NCBI GenBank assembly: GCA_002150815.3
Contig: NDFF03000138.1
Span: forward strand, 162,246-226,245
Length of the DNA: 64,000 nucleotides
DNA from: Grammothele lineata
Lineage: Eukaryota; Basidiomycota; Agaricomycetes; Polyporales; Polyporaceae
Direction of reading: 5' to 3'
Part shown: positions 1 through 13,486 of the stretch, in pieces
Position numbering within the stretch: position 1 is the first letter of the stretch
How the letters are laid out: each line of letters opens with the position of its first letter
Position numbers and translations under genes: made by a program
Notes under the pieces: model-generated
Told to the model about the DNA's origin: nothing
What the model saw: the letters and a program-made list of their open reading frames with translations, nothing else
Databases searched by the model: none

Positions 1-3000
1 CGCATTCTATCGCATTGCATCCTATCGATTCGATTGGGCTTATGTAAGTGAAACTTGGGAGATGGGAGCGCGACGGTCGGTCCATGTCGGCTGACATCCG
101 TCCGTCCGTCCGTCCGTGGGGCTTCCGAGCCAGCGGCGCCGTCGACTCCTCGACCGCCGCGTCTTTTTACAGCTTTTTACATATGTATGTATCTTTGTAT
201 GTATCGTTGCCGCGTCGCGTCTCCAGTCTTCTCCTTTCGTGCGCCGTGCGCGGGCGCTCCGCAGCGGCGCCCTCGCGAGTCGCTTTGCCTTTCCTTCCGT
301 CTTCCTTGTCACCTCTACCCCTCCCTGTCGCCCTTCTTTCCCCGAGCGTGCGGGCGACGCGGCGTGGGCGTGGGCTTTCGCAGCGGCGGTAGCGCGTCCA
401 TCGTTGCGAGCGTGTCGTGCGCCGTGTGCGGGGATTCAGTACATGTCCGTGGAGGAAGAGGGAGGAACTTGGAACCTGGAGGAAGCGTCTCCCGCGTCCA
501 CATACGAACGAGCGTCCGTATCGGACATCGGAAATCTCACCCCGCCGTCGGCAGCGGCAGCGGCGCGGAGGCGCCGTACTTACCGTGCTAACGACCGCCC
601 AGGCCTGTTTGCCGGACACGCTAATAGTAAGAGCGAGACAGCTTGGCGCCCCGCCTTCTCGTGCGCGCGCGCCTTGTGTCAGTGTCACTGTGTGTTGTGT
701 GCCGTGCCTCGTGCTACTGACGCAGTGACTTACCTGACGACGCGAGCTCAAACGCCAAGAAGCGCGCACGCCGCAGGGGGCGGTGAGCATTTTGAACGAA
801 CGCGCATCATGAGTTGAAGGCATCATCATGAACGTTGTGTCGTCGATTTTGGCCTAGCCTAGTCAGATATCTCCCCGGAAGCCCGCCCCGCGAATGCGGA
901 CTAGCGTGCGTAGCCCGCGCAGTGCGCACCGGCGCAGGCAGGCGCGAAGCTCGAACTTTGAGGCTTAGTGCCCCCCTGACACGCATGGGTGGGGCCGCGG
1001 GGGCCAGATCAGGCGGTGATCTGCCACCCACGGCGTAGGCGTGAGCGTGGAGGTGGCGGCGGATGATCGTCACGACTCGCGAGTCGCGACGAGGGGGAGA
1101 CGACAGGCGCCCGGCCGGTAGGAGGGCCGAAGAGGGGGAGATAAGATCAGCGCGCCGTCGCCATCAGGGCGGGCCCGCTTGCGCTTGCTGGGGGAGCGAC
1201 GGCGCGGGGCGGTGGGTGACGGTGGGAGGTGGGAGTGGGGGGGCGTCGGCCGCGGCCGGCACGCGGGGGCTGTGTTGGCTAATTGGAATGGACCTCCGGG
1301 GAGATCAGCCGCGCTTGGAAGAGAGGACAGCGAGCGCCGAGCGGGCACACATGCCTGGCCACGCCACCACGTCACCAGGGTCGGAGGGCCCCGCCCGTTC
1401 CCACCCGTTCCCGTTTCCCTTTTTCTGCCTCCTTCGACGGGCGTCAGTCAGAGACGAGACGACGCGACGAGAACGGGCATTTCCGCGACGCGCACGCAGC
1501 TGGCATCGTTCTTATCAAATCAGACACCGGCGGACGTTCGAGCTTCCACGCCCTTGTACGGGTAGAGGGCTTCGCTGACGCACCTGGCCGCACGTCACGC
1601 ACGCCGCTCGCCACTCCTCTTCTCTCCTGGGCTGAGGCTCGCCACGGACACGGACACTCGACTGCGCTGCGGGGGAACGTTAACGGCGCGCGCCAACGAG
1701 ATCGCGATCTGTACCCGCCCTCTGGCCCTCCGGAAAGGGAAAAGCACAAGCGCCACACCCCGGCCGCGTCCGCGTAGGCGTCCCTCCGCATCCGCGCGCT
1801 GCGGGCGGTCGCGTGCTCGCGCCCCGCGCGGCCGGGTGCTCGCTTCTAAGTTCTTCTTCTCCCTTGACGCCCCCCCTCCGGCGCCGGCGCCTGTCCCTCG
1901 AGGGAAATTGAGACGACACGCTCTCCTTCCGATCCGTGCGGCTTGACCCTGTCGCTTCGCGGAGCTGCTCCTGCCTCGCCCTGGGAAACTCCCAGGCTGG
2001 AACTCCACTCATACTCGCCGCCCGAGTGTCTCAGGACGCTCGCTCCTCGCAGGCTCGCACAGCTCCCGCCACAAGCACCTTCTCCAGAGTTCTCTCAGCT
2101 CAGCTGTTCACTTCGTGTGCACGTTCCGGCCATTCGACCCTTGTCCCGTGGGCGCACGCGTGTCGTAAGCACGCTATCAGGCCCCGCGGCACCCGGCCGA
2201 GTCCCGAGCCTGCTGGCCCTGGCCATGGGTCACCGGTCAGTACTGGGTGGGGCCGACGTACCCGCGCAGGGCTGCGGGGCGTGGGGCCGCCGTTCTCCCG
2301 AGAAGCCAGAGGAAGGCCGAAGAAGGCGGCGCGGGGACGTGCGCCATCGCGGCGCCCCCGCTTCGCCATCTGTCGCTGTCAATAATAATGTGCCCGCGGG
2401 AGGGGCTGGAGGGGGGGATGCAGGGACGTCAGGATTCGAAGAAGGGCTGCGTACATAGCTAGGAAGGAAGGGGCGCTCGGCGTGCCGGCAGGTTCGCGGA
2501 CCGCAACAACAACAGCAGCAGCAATAACAACAACAACGTTGGCGGATTTCCGCAACGGGAACTGCGAACAGTTTATTACGGCCGCGTCCCGACGTCTGAC
2601 GACATGGACGTCTCGACGGGACATCGAGTAATCGAGACATGCCGTGCGCGTGGATGGGTGCGCCCGCGATCGCGCCCTGAGACAGACGTCCCCGACTCCC
2701 CCATCTTCCGAATGCCCTGAACTCCTGAAGTGCGCTGCAGAATGGATCATGATGGTGCCAGCAGCGGGGGCTGGGATCATCCACGCGCGCGGCCGGTGCC
2801 GCCCCTCTGGCGTTCCCCCGCGCGGCCTCGCGCGGCGCGAATCTGAATCACGCACGCGCGATCGATGGAGAGGAGGAGGAAGGCAGCCACGGCCACGTAA
2901 TTTTGATGTGCGGCTGCAGACCGAGACTTTAGCCAAAACGCGGCCAGTGCCGCCCCCACCGCCGCTGCCAGTGCGACAAGGTCTGACAAGGTGCGAGAGG

Positions 3001-4258
3001 GGGGATGGATCCAGGGGCGAGGGCGGCGCGCCGGGCGGCCGGTGGTGCCATGCCATGCCGTGCTATGATCATACATATCCCATATCCACCGGCGGCAGCT
3101 GTGCGTGCTTCGCGCGCGGGCGAAGGTGGAGACGATTCAGACGAGAATGCAGGGACCGTCGAGCGCGCGGCGCCGGTGCAGCCCCGCCCGAGAAGCTGAA
3201 CGGCAAGCACTAAACCTCTCCGCGTCGGTGGAACAAGTTCCAGGGGGAGATCAGCTGACGAGCGGCAGCGTCAATCGTAAGTAAGTACGCGGGAGCGCTG
3301 CGGGGGGTTGACGGACGGGCGTGCGTTCTCGGTCGGGCGGACAGACTGAGACGACGGGCGTGTGCGGCGACTTGGATCGGGAGCATTAGTGGACGCGTGC
3401 GCACTTGTGCGGGAGACAGCTGCCAAGTCTGCTCAGTGCTGGTCCCTGGCCGCAGTGGGAGGAGGCAGCGTGATTTCCCGATGGCGGTGATCTGCAGAGC
3501 TCGCAACACCGCGGCGCTGCCACGGCTGATGTCAGCACCAAGTATGCGGGTCGTGCGGCGGGGGCGCGAAAGTTGGGTGCAGGCGCTGGCCTGGATAAGT
3601 CTCCGTGGCGTGAGCGGAAAGCGAAGCAGAGAGAAGGCTTCGACGTGCGTGAATTTATCGCGATGGGACGCGGCGCACCGCCCGGCGAAGCAGGTCGACT
3701 ATCGCGAGGAAGCAGCCCGAAAGGGGAACGCGGGCGGCGCGGAGAAACAGACCGGCCAGCGGCGGGCACGGTCGGAAGCGAGAGCAGTTGACACGAGGAG
3801 AGCCACGAGCGGTGCTCCCCTGTGGGCGTCCCAGGCGGGCAGGTCAATGACACCGAATCGGAGAGGGGCAATCTCGATCCCAGGAAGATTGGATAGTTGC
3901 CGAGGAAGGCCCGATAGATCGGAATGCCGCACCCGCCCCTTGTTTGGAAATGTGCATTTGCCTGGAGACGGGGAAGCTGACGCTGGCTGACGCGCATGTT
4001 TTCGCAGATTCCATCTGGCCAATTTTCGGTAGCCGCCCGTGTGCGCACCTCTGGGGAGATCTCTGATCGTCTTCCACTGCGCCCTGATCTCTTTCCCGCA
4101 GTCTCTTATATACGCCTTCGCCTTCAGTCGTTCCCCCTTTCGCAATCGCCTCGGTCATTCCCCACCTCCGCTTTCCCCGCTCGTCCTCTCCCACTCTCCC
4201 CGCCGCCCTCCTGCCTTCTCGGTGGCATCCGTCTCCCTCCCCCCGCCCGCCATCCGCC
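1..4258. other. GC-rich region without a recognisable gene
   Basis: Many overlapping open frames occur on both strands, as expected in GC-rich DNA, but none has a recognisable domain or a consistent exon structure. Simple-sequence tracts are visible: CGTC units near 97-117 and a CAA/CAG/CAG-rich tract near 2503-2536. The last 250 bases are pyrimidine-rich and probably hold the promoter and 5' leader of the downstream Cyc8 gene. Confidence 0.6.
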
Positions 4259-7200
4259 ATGTCCATTCGCCACACCCCCCGCCAAGCGGAGCGCGACATC
4301 CGCCTCCACGACCCTCACCATTCGCATTCTCTCCCTCCGCCCTCGCACGGTCACCCCCATCCGCCGCATCTTAACGGCAACGGCCTCGCGACTCCCGGCC
4401 CCCACGCTGGCCCGTCAAGAGCGGGGCCCCTCAGCGCGCAAGGCCTTTCTCCCGCCGCACCACCAAACGCCGCCAACGGCGAGGACAAGCCCAGCCCCAT
4501 ACAGGTCTTGAACCAGGCAAACGAACAAACATGGCTCATGATTGGTAAGCACCGCGGGCGCCCGCACAACGGTGCCAATCAGACTGAAGGGTTGGCGTGT
4601 TCGGATCAACAGGTCGAGTAGCCGAGCAGATGGGAAACCTGGAGCACGCCTTATCCGCATACGAGAACGCCCTCCGTCACAATAGCCACTCGCTGCCTGG
4701 CCTGACACAGGTCGCTGGCATCGCGCGGATCAAGGAAAACTATCCCAAGGTGCGTTTCCCAGGCCTGAACTCAATCCCGGCGCCATCGTCCACGTGTTTG
4801 CCCCCTCCGTCCCCCCGATCTATCTCCCGGATGCTTACGTCCCCGCCCGTTCCCACAGGCCGTCGAGTACTTCCAGGCTGCGCTTCAGGTGCAGGGCGAC
4901 AACGGCGAAGTGTGGTCGGCGCTCGGTACGTGCCCACGCCTATCACGTCTGTCTCGGCGGCGTTCTCATCCTATCGCAGGCCACTGTTACCTCATGCAGG
5001 ATGACCTCCAGAAGGCGTACGCAGCTTACCAGCAGGCGCTCTACTTCCTGCCCAATCCGAAGGTGCGCCTTCCGTCTCCCGACCCTGCTTCCATCTGGCT
5101 CATGACGGCATATCCGTAATCTTAGGAGGACCCCAAACTGTGGTACGGTATTGGGATACTGTATGACAGGTACGGTTCGCTGGATCACGCCGAAGAGGCG
5201 TTCTCGTCTGTCCTAAAGATGGACAAGGGTGAGTCACATCCCCGTTAAATGTGTAGTTGGACATGCTCATGTATCCGTAATCCTCTTTCCAGACTTTGAT
5301 AAGGCGAACGAGATTCTGTTCCGCCTAGGTATCATTTACAAGCAGCAAGGGAAGTTCCAGGATAGCCTCGAATGCTTCGATCGCATCCTGCGCAACCCTC
5401 CGAGCCCGCTCGCGCATGCCGACATCTGGTTCCAGATTGGACACGTCTTCGAGCAGCAGCGTGACGTACGTTTCATCTTAGTGTGCATTGCGATCTATCC
5501 ATCTGACAACTATACTCCCCATAGCATGTGCACGCGCGTGACGCGTATGAGCGCGTGGTCCAAGAAAATCCCAACCATGCGAAGGTGCTGCAGCAGCTTG
5601 GGTGGCTGTACCACCAAGATGGCTCGACGTTCCAGAACCAGGAGCTGGCTATCCAGTATCTGACGAAGAGTTTGGAAGCTGGTAAGTGGAGCGCCAGCTT
5701 GTCCGTGACGAACTCTTGTTCAACATTGTGATAGATCCCAACGATGCTCAAAGTTGGTATCTTCTCGGTCGTGCTTATATGGCAGGCCAGAAATACAACA
5801 AGGCATACGAGGCGTATCAGCAGGCGGTCTACCGCGATGGGCGCAACCCGACATTCTGGTGCTCCATCGGCGTGCTCTACTTCCAGATCAACCAGTACCG
5901 CGACGCCCTCGACGCCTACTCGCGCGCCATCCGCATCAACCCCTACATCTCGGAAGTCTGGTTCGACCTCGGCAGCCTGTACGAGAGCTGCAACAACCAG
6001 ATCTCGGACGCGATCGATGCCTACGCTCGGGCTGCTGAGCTCGACCCTACAAACACCGCGATCACTCAGCGCCTGCAGCTGCTCAGGAACGCACAAGCTA
6101 CCGGTCAAGCCCTCCCTGCCGCCCCCGGACCGCAGGATGTGCACCCGACCGCCTATGCTAACCCGATGGCGCCGCCTACCTCGTTGGGCGGCCCTTCGCT
6201 CATGCTCCCCAGCGGCTCGCGTCCGCTCTTCCCTACCGACGCCCGCAGCGGACCCACCGACCTTCCCCTCCCCGTCCCGCCTCAACTCGGCGGAGGTAGG
6301 AACTCGCCCGGCCCCTTCCGTGGAGGTCCGCCGCCGCCGGTCGTTCTCGACGACTCGCGCCACGTTCCCTCGCACACGCCACTGGCCCCGATGGAAGTCG
6401 ATAGGCCGCCGCCAGGCCACGGACGCGAGCACTCGAACTCGTTCCCGCCTCCCCCCGGCCGCGACGTCCTTCCCCGCGGACCTGCTGGACAGAACTTGCT
6501 CCACCACTCTGCGTCCCAGCCTCCGCCGCCGGAGTCCCACCGGCACTCGCAGCACCCACACGACGTTCCTTTCCATCCCCATCGCGTTCCGTCGGCGTCG
6601 GCGTCGCCCCCACCTCATGCGCGTCCGCGGTCCGTGGTGGGCCATATGATGCCCAACTACCCCGAGCGTCCTCCCCTCGGTCCTGCGCAGACGCCTGGCC
6701 CCAGGCGTGCTTCGCCTCCACCACCTCCTTACTCCCGTGGTGAGGATTTTAGGCGGGGTCCCATGGACGGTCCCGACTGGGATCGCGCTGAGCACCGCGG
6801 ACGCCCGCCAGTCGACTTCGGCCGCCCCTCCTCGCACGCGTACGCGTCTCGTCCCCACTCCCCGCCCATGCCGCGCCGCAACAGCTCGCGTTCGACGCGC
6901 GACCGTAGCCCGCCGGAGATCTCGCCTAGGTCGGCCCACCCGTACCCCATCCCCGGACACTGGGACCCGAAGGGGCAGCCCCCGCCGCAGTACTCCCGCC
7001 GCCCGTCTCCTCCGCCACCGCGTGCGCCCATGCACGAGTCGATGCACGAGCCGGCGAGGCGCTACGACCCGACGCGCGAGCGCGAGTACGAGCGGGAGCG
7101 GGAGCGTGAAGTCCAACTCGAGCCTCGTGTGGACCCGCGTTACGTCGCCTCCCCGGACCAGATCCGCATGCACCCTTCTCAGCAGCCGCACCTCGTCGGC

Positions 7201-8274
7201 GGACGTGCGTCGGAGAGCCCACACCTCGCCGCTCAGCAGGCGCAGGGACTCGACCAGAAGGGCCGGCGGCGGCAGGCGCCCCCGCGGGACAAGGACAGTG
7301 AGTCGAACGGATCGGTGAACGGCGGCGATTCGGCGAAGAAGGAGCGGAAGCGGAGGGTGCCCCAGCCGAAGGGGCGCGTCAAGGAGGAGGGCTCGCGGTC
7401 TGACGGACAGTACGACGGGCCGGGGCCTTCGCAGGCTTCCTTCAAGGTCGACTACCGTGGATCTAAGGCGAACGTCAGCCCGGAGCCGTCGAGCTCGAAC
7501 GGGTCGGTCTCTGCGAGTCGTTCGGTGCAGCCCTCTCCCACTAGCTCGGCGCACCTCCCTCCGTCCCGCCAGCTTGACGAGGACTACGACGAGGGTGTTG
7601 GGGCTTTGCTTCACCTTGCGTCGGGCTCGGGCCGTGAGCCTCACGCCGCCCCTCGGATGCCGGCTGGTTCGCCCACGCAGGCATACATGCCGCGTCGCCC
7701 TTCGGTTTCCTCACGCACCTCCCCGGCGACAAACAAGCGTCCCCTCAGCCCGGGCCCCGACGACCACCCCGAGGTCAAGCGCTCCCGCGTGGGCAGCATG
7801 GGCCAGCAACGCGTCTCGCCCCCTTCGAACGGCCGCCCGACACCGACGCCCGCCCCCGGGGCGCGCCTGAGCCCGATCCCGTTCCGCCAGCAGCCGACGT
7901 CGCACTCGCCGGACATGCGCCAGCCGCCGGACAACGCGCGCTCGTACCCGCCCAGCCCGCAGCTGCCGACGATGCTGCCCCCGCACCCGCGCCCGGCGGG
8001 GCTCGCGGGGCACGGCGCCCCCAGCGGGATGGGCCTCCCGCCCATGTCGACGCGCTCGCCGCCGTCGGCGGGCGCGACCCCGGCCGAGGACGAGCGCATG
8101 CACTCGCGCTCGGCGTCGCCGCCGCGGGGTAAGCGCGAGATCGTGCTGCAGAGCGGCGGCGGTGGCGGCAGTGGCGGTGGGAACGGGGGGTCCCCGGTGA
8201 CGAAGGGGACGCCGTCGCCGTCGTCGAGCCACGGCAGCCACGGCAGCGCCGCGAGGGCTGGTCCCGTTTCGTGA
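4259..8274 (+). CDS. cyc8: Cyc8/Ssn6-type general transcriptional corepressor (TPR protein)
   Basis: With Tup1, Cyc8/Ssn6 forms a nuclear corepressor that DNA-bound repressors recruit. Eight exons join in frame: 4259-4544, 4613-4749, 4859-4925, 4980-5062, 5126-5228, 5293-5465, 5525-5681 and 5735-8274, giving about 1181 residues. After a His/Pro-rich N-terminus, tandem TPR units run from about residue 95 to 435; examples are LEHALSAYENALRHN, KAYAAYQQALYFLPN and DALDAYSRAIRINP. The rest (about 750 residues) is low-complexity Pro/Ser/His/Arg-rich, as is usual for fungal Cyc8. All introns are 53-109 nt with GT-AG ends. The chosen ATG precedes HTPRQAERDIRLHDPHHSH. A long open frame on the opposite strand is only a shadow. 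The family call is firm; the Tup1 partner is known for the family, not visible here. Confidence 0.95.
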
Positions 8275-11200
8275 GCACCCTTTCCCTCTCTGCCCCATGC
8301 GTCGGGTGTGTTTGCGTGCGGTCGTTCATCGTGTTTCTTTTGCCTTTCCGCGCCTGCGCTGTTGTGGGGGTTTTTGTAGCCGGCTCGTCGACGCGCATTA
8401 TCGGTACGGGCTCTGACGTGCTCGTTCGGGCCCTCGTCGTGGGCTTCTGTTTCGCGTCTCGCACATCCTCATGATTATTTCCTCTCGCATACTCGCTTTG
8501 TCCTCTCATCGTCATCACCGTCTTGCAGTGCACCGCATCTTCATGACATCCATATTTCTCTCTCTCTCTCTCGCCACATATGTGTAGATAGCATTTCTCG
8601 GTATATATCGACTCGCAAGCAAGCAAGCACGTTAAAGAGCTTCCATACGTAGTGACACCATCATCATGTATAGTATATGGCGCATACACCATGATATCCC
8701 CTTTCCCTTTCCCGTTCTTTGCAATTGCATTGAATTGTTTTGCAGAATGATACCTCGCGTGCATGACGTCGATGACAGCCCGGTTGTCTGGTTTATCGAG
8801 GGGAGTGAGGAAGATCCAGACGGTATCCTCACATAATAATGTGCCTCGCGAGGTCTTAGGACATGAAGGGAAGTAAATGAAGCGTTTACAACGCCTCCCT
8901 ATCCCAACCCCAGGAGGCGGACGGCGGTCGCTGAGTTCTTGCAAGCAGCAAGCATCGCGTATTACGCCGCAAGCCGATGCTCCAAGCTTCAAGTGCTTAC
9001 ATCAAGGGTCATTTCCCGCTCGCCCTGATGGAAGCTTCTCGAGAGGCGGGTGCAAGGAGGCGTAGGGGAGTGAAACCACTTCAGAGTAGCCGCTGGCAGG
9101 GTTGGGCCAGGGCGGCCACTACGTCATGATACCACTATGTCGACCTTGCGCCGAAGGAGCAAGATGGCCCGAGGAGGAGCGGGTTTGGCCGCTTGTTATG
9201 TGGGGCGAAGGGCTGGCCCTGGACCGTCCAGGGTCCAGCTAATGCGTCCTGTCGGAGAATCGTTGTCTTAAACGAGGCGAGGGCAGAAGTTGCGCCCCGT
9301 TCGATGTCTTTCCCTTGGTGCAAAATTGGACCATGCTGCGAAGGCACATATGACGGAGTTGGTGAAGTTGAGCTGTGCATGATTGAGCGAGGTGCGACGT
9401 CGAGAGTCGAGACCAGGCCTCGACGACTGCGGTGGACTTTGTGTCTGAGTCGGAAGAGTTGGCAAGACTGGCTGCATTGAGTCGACGACAGCAGGAATGA
9501 AGGCCGCGGCGTCGTTCGTGCTTGCGTTCCGAGACATTCCGAGCGTGGCATGACAAGCGTCGAAGGTGACGTCGCGGCGAGACACGTCCAACCAAGTCAT
9601 CCACCGGCAACGCACTGAGCCCAAATCGAGAACGACGCGACGTCGACGCAGCCCCGCGCGCCGTCCGGACGGTAGTACATACTTAGGCTCGATCGCTGCA
9701 CGCAGTCAAATCAGTGACAGCCGCACCAGCAGTCAGCACGTAGTGCGCACAGCCGTCCGGAGAACGGAGCCGAACAGAAGACGAAGACGTCAAGGTTGAC
9801 GATCGCACCTACTTGTTGACCTATTGACGGCGGGTCCAACTTTGTGCCACAGCGAGTGCGCGTGCGAAAGGGACGAGTGTGCACTGCGTGCATACATACG
9901 TCGTCCCCGACGTCACCGACGGTCTGTTGTTCGGTCGCTCACCTCGATCTGGCGGCTGGACCCTGAGAGGGCCTGAGACCAGCTGGAACAGAAAGTATTA
10001 GTGCGGGTCGCGAGGTCCGCGTGGAGATCTTCCAAACCCGGCTCGTCAGTTTTGTATTGCCGCTCCTCGAGCTATCTATGTATATGTAAGTCAGGGCGTG
10101 TCACCCACCAGTGGATGGAGATCGCCAGATCGATCGGCGGCGGAGAAAAGCTTGCAATTAACTTGCGGGCAGTGGCGGGCGGGATCTTCTTCCAGCCTCT
10201 TGCGGGTAACGGCTGCGTCATTTAAATCGAAGGCTGGCCTCTTCCGTCCGGTTCGGTGAACGCGCGAGCCCACGATCGACGCTCTGTGTGTGTCCGAGTC
10301 ACTTTATTAAGGGCTTGCACTTTCGCAACGGGCGCAGTCGACGTCACGTATGTATGCTGCGTCGTTCCGCGGCCCGTTCTGGGGCGTCGGCGAGCCTGTA
10401 GGGTCCAGATCGCATCGGCAGCAGGGCGATCGAGCAGCTGAGCTGATCGAGCAGCCGCCACCGCCGCTAAGGAGACGGGCGGAGGGTTCGACATCGAACG
10501 TGCTTATGTCGAGGATATTCCGGCCGCGGCCGCGGGGAGCGACAGGGACAGGACAAGACGCGTCCGTGACGTCGTACTAGCTGTCGTGCGCCGCGCGGAG
10601 CGGAACTTCTCTAGAACGTTCTGCGTTCTAGCTGTCGAGAGGCTGAGACCGGCCGGAAAGAATAGGCATCTGCGCCCGACACGGAGAAACCTCCGTTTTA
10701 TCCTGCACGCTGTTGGGGGGCGTCAGGGGGGAGGGTTAGACTTTTATTTAGAGCATCTTGTGTCAGCACGCACCTGCGTAAACAGAACCCCTAGGCTATG
10801 ATCCTACGCTAGCGTCGTCCTATATTCATGATCAATCGCACATTAGCTGCGGGTGACAATTCTTGCGGCTTGACGAGGGTTAATCGGCGTTCATGTGAGA
10901 TCGTCCAACTTTCCGGTGTTGCCCCGTCCCTGACGAAATAGGCCATATCCGCGTTGTTCATATCTGGTTTCCTTGTGCCCTTGGCGACCGGATATTATGG
11001 TTACAAGGATAGTCCACTGTCAGGCCAATTCATAAACTGTAGGTTCCGTGTTCCTTGTGAAGGTATCCAAATCCGTTGGAGCAGCATGCGCACTGGCATG
11101 TGCATGAATTTGAGGAGGGGAAAGGAATGCGAGTTACAAGTAAAATGCCCCCCGACATAAGGACATCACCTAGACAGCGGGAGCAAGATACGAGCGTAAA

Positions 11201-11665
11201 CCACACGTGTATGGTAGCCGTAAGATCTCTTGAACCCAAAGCTATATTGGCCTACGTGGATTTCTGGATTAAGACGAGAGGAGAGAGCATTCAACAGACG
11301 CCCGGCAACATGTTAGGCAGCCTTTGACACTCGGGCATTGCCGAGCCTGAGCAAGCCGTGCGCACGAGAGACAAGGACTGACTCTGTGCATGGACAGCGT
11401 TGTCCTCCACGCCGCCGGGCTCCGTTACCTTTAGCCCACATTCTCTCTCTCTCCAGTATCCCTGCATCCTCGTCCTCTACGTCGTCTGGCAACCCCTCGC
11501 AGCACTTCCACCCAGCACCCCTCTCCGGGCCAGCTCCCCGCTCTTCCCGCGCACTTTCACAAACCTCGCAATATTCTCCGACCGCCCCGGGCGCAGGCAG
11601 GGTCCTCGCGACAAACCCAAACCCAAACCTTGTCTTCCTCGTCCTAGCGCGTACGTACGTGCGAC
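8275..11665. other. Intergenic region, no supported gene
   Basis: The first few hundred bases are probably the 3' UTR of the Cyc8 gene and include a CT-dinucleotide run near 8552-8568. The remainder has only short open frames without domain signals or plausible exon chains. I see no RNA gene or mobile element. Confidence 0.5.
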
Positions 11666-13486
11666 ATGAGCATGAGCAGCCCAACCGCTTCGCGTCCCCC
11701 GTCGCCGCCCGCCCCGGCTCTTCTTCCTCAGGCTACCACTGTGGTACCGCCCCCGGCATCCGCATCCCCCAGCCACGCCGAGTCCGTCCCGCTCCCGCCC
11801 GCCTCGCCGCTTGCGCACGGAGACGAGCCTGCCGAGCCGGAGGCGCACTCACACGCAGATCCGGAGCCGTCTTCACCAGTATCCGACACTCCTAACACTG
11901 CTGCTACTACTGCTACTACCACAACCTCTGCCTCTGGACAAGCCATGGCGAAACTCGGCGTAAAGGCATCCCCGCCCACAGTGGACGAGCCCCCGCCCGT
12001 GCTCGTCATCGGCCGCTCAGACGGCATGGATATGGGCGAAGACCCCGACATGGACGCAGACGCGGAGGAGACGGACGACCCGGACGCGACGCTCAGGCCC
12101 GAGCGCGACTCCGAGGACGCGACCGAGGCGGACATGACGTTCGCCGCGCCCCCTGTGCCTGGTCCCCCGTCGCCGCCGGTGCGTGAGGGCGTGCAGGAGC
12201 ACCCGTTGAGGCTCGACGTGTACCCGCCCTCACCGCCGTGGGACCGCGAGGGGGGCTCGGACGAGGAGGATATCGATCTCGAGGAGGACTTGGAGCGAGG
12301 AGCGGCGGGCGGCGGGCAAAGGAGGAGGGGGAGGAGGCGGGAGAGCCCGCAGAGGTTCACGTTCTCGGGGTCGAAGGCGCAGAGGGTGCACGAGTTTGGG
12401 AACAAGCCGAGGTGCGTTGTCTTCTCGCTCGTCTGACTGCCCTTCGTCGTCGGTTGCTAGCTGAGCTCACGCCGACCTGTGCCTTCTCCTCCCTCCCCTC
12501 CTCACTCCCGACACCCTGCCGCTTTCCCCGCCCAATCGGACCCCGCCTCCCGCCCATCTTCGTCCTCGCAGCCGAAGCAGGCCGCTCATCCCGCACTCCG
12601 CCTACTACTTCGGGCCCCCGCCCGCGGACTCGGCGTACGGCACGGACCCGGTCGGCCAGATCGGCGTGCACCACCCGCGGGAGATCGTGCGTGTAGAGCG
12701 CGACTACACGGGGGGCGAGCTGCCCCAGTTCGCGCCGACGTACCCGCTGGAGTTGGAGGGAAGGGTGAGTGTTTGTTCTTGTGCTTTTTTACTCGAGTCT
12801 GGGTGCTCTGTTCTTTGGGTTTGGTTCGTTCTGGCTACGTTGCTTGTTTTTAGTGGTGAGGCGTTTTCTGCCGTCGCTCGTACTGGCCCTACTTGTGTCG
12901 TCTCTTCCGATGCATACTTCTTCGTTATGTCCGCACGTTCATGACCCGAATGTATCCTTTCTCCTTGTTCTCCGTGACTTCGGTCCTTGTATGCAACTTT
13001 GCTGCCGGCCCTTCGCCTTCCGCCACTACTTTTGGGGTAGCATAGACCTCCCCGCACGATCCACCCCACTGACCCCTCCCATCCCCCAGATCACCCCAAC
13101 CCAATTCCTCGAAACGATAAACGCGATCAACGAACGCCTCCTCTCCGCGCACAGCCTCGGCCACGCCTTCGTCGACAACGCGCTCGCGTACTTCAGCCTC
13201 CAGATCTCGCGCGCGCTCACGAAGACGCACTACGAGAAGGAGATGGAGCGCCTCAGGGCGCTCATCGAGCAGATGAACAGGGAGACGTACAACCCCGCGG
13301 GCTTGCACATCAAGTGGCCGCGGGATGTTGCGCTGCTATTTGTGAGTACCTTTAGTGAGCTTGAGATGAGGGGGGTGGATGGGCTGATGGTTTTCTGCTC
13401 TTTTTGGTCAGCTGGAGATTGAGTACTACGTGAGTTGGACTTTCTCATACTTTGTCACAAACATACTTAACTGTCTGCCACAGTGA
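11666..13486 (+). CDS. erf4: Erf4-type subunit of a Ras palmitoyltransferase (Golgin A7/ERF4 family)
   Basis: In yeast, Erf4 stabilises the DHHC enzyme Erf2, which palmitoylates Ras on the ER. Exons 11666-12411, 12581-12764, 13090-13341, 13412-13429 and 13484-13486 give about 400 residues; the last two exons are only 18 and 3 nt, and the final one is just the stop codon. The first 250 residues are acidic and Pro/Ala-rich, without known motifs. The C-terminal third carries the family block: REIVRVERDYTGGELPQF, then FAPTYPLELEGR, ITPTQFLETINAINERL, THYEKEMERLRALIEQMNR and the end LEIEYY. This order and spacing match the Golgin A7/ERF4 domain. The partner Erf2 is not in the window. The tiny terminal exons are inferred from splice sites and a reading frame that closes exactly. 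Confidence 0.9.

Noticed and set aside
55..829. Several overlapping 100-230 codon frames on both strands
   Set aside because: All frames are open at once with Arg/Ser/Pro-rich content, typical of GC-rich non-coding DNA; no supported start or domain.
5473..7644. 723-codon open frame on the minus strand
   Set aside because: Antisense to the Cyc8 coding exons; it arises from GC-rich codon bias there and shows no domain.
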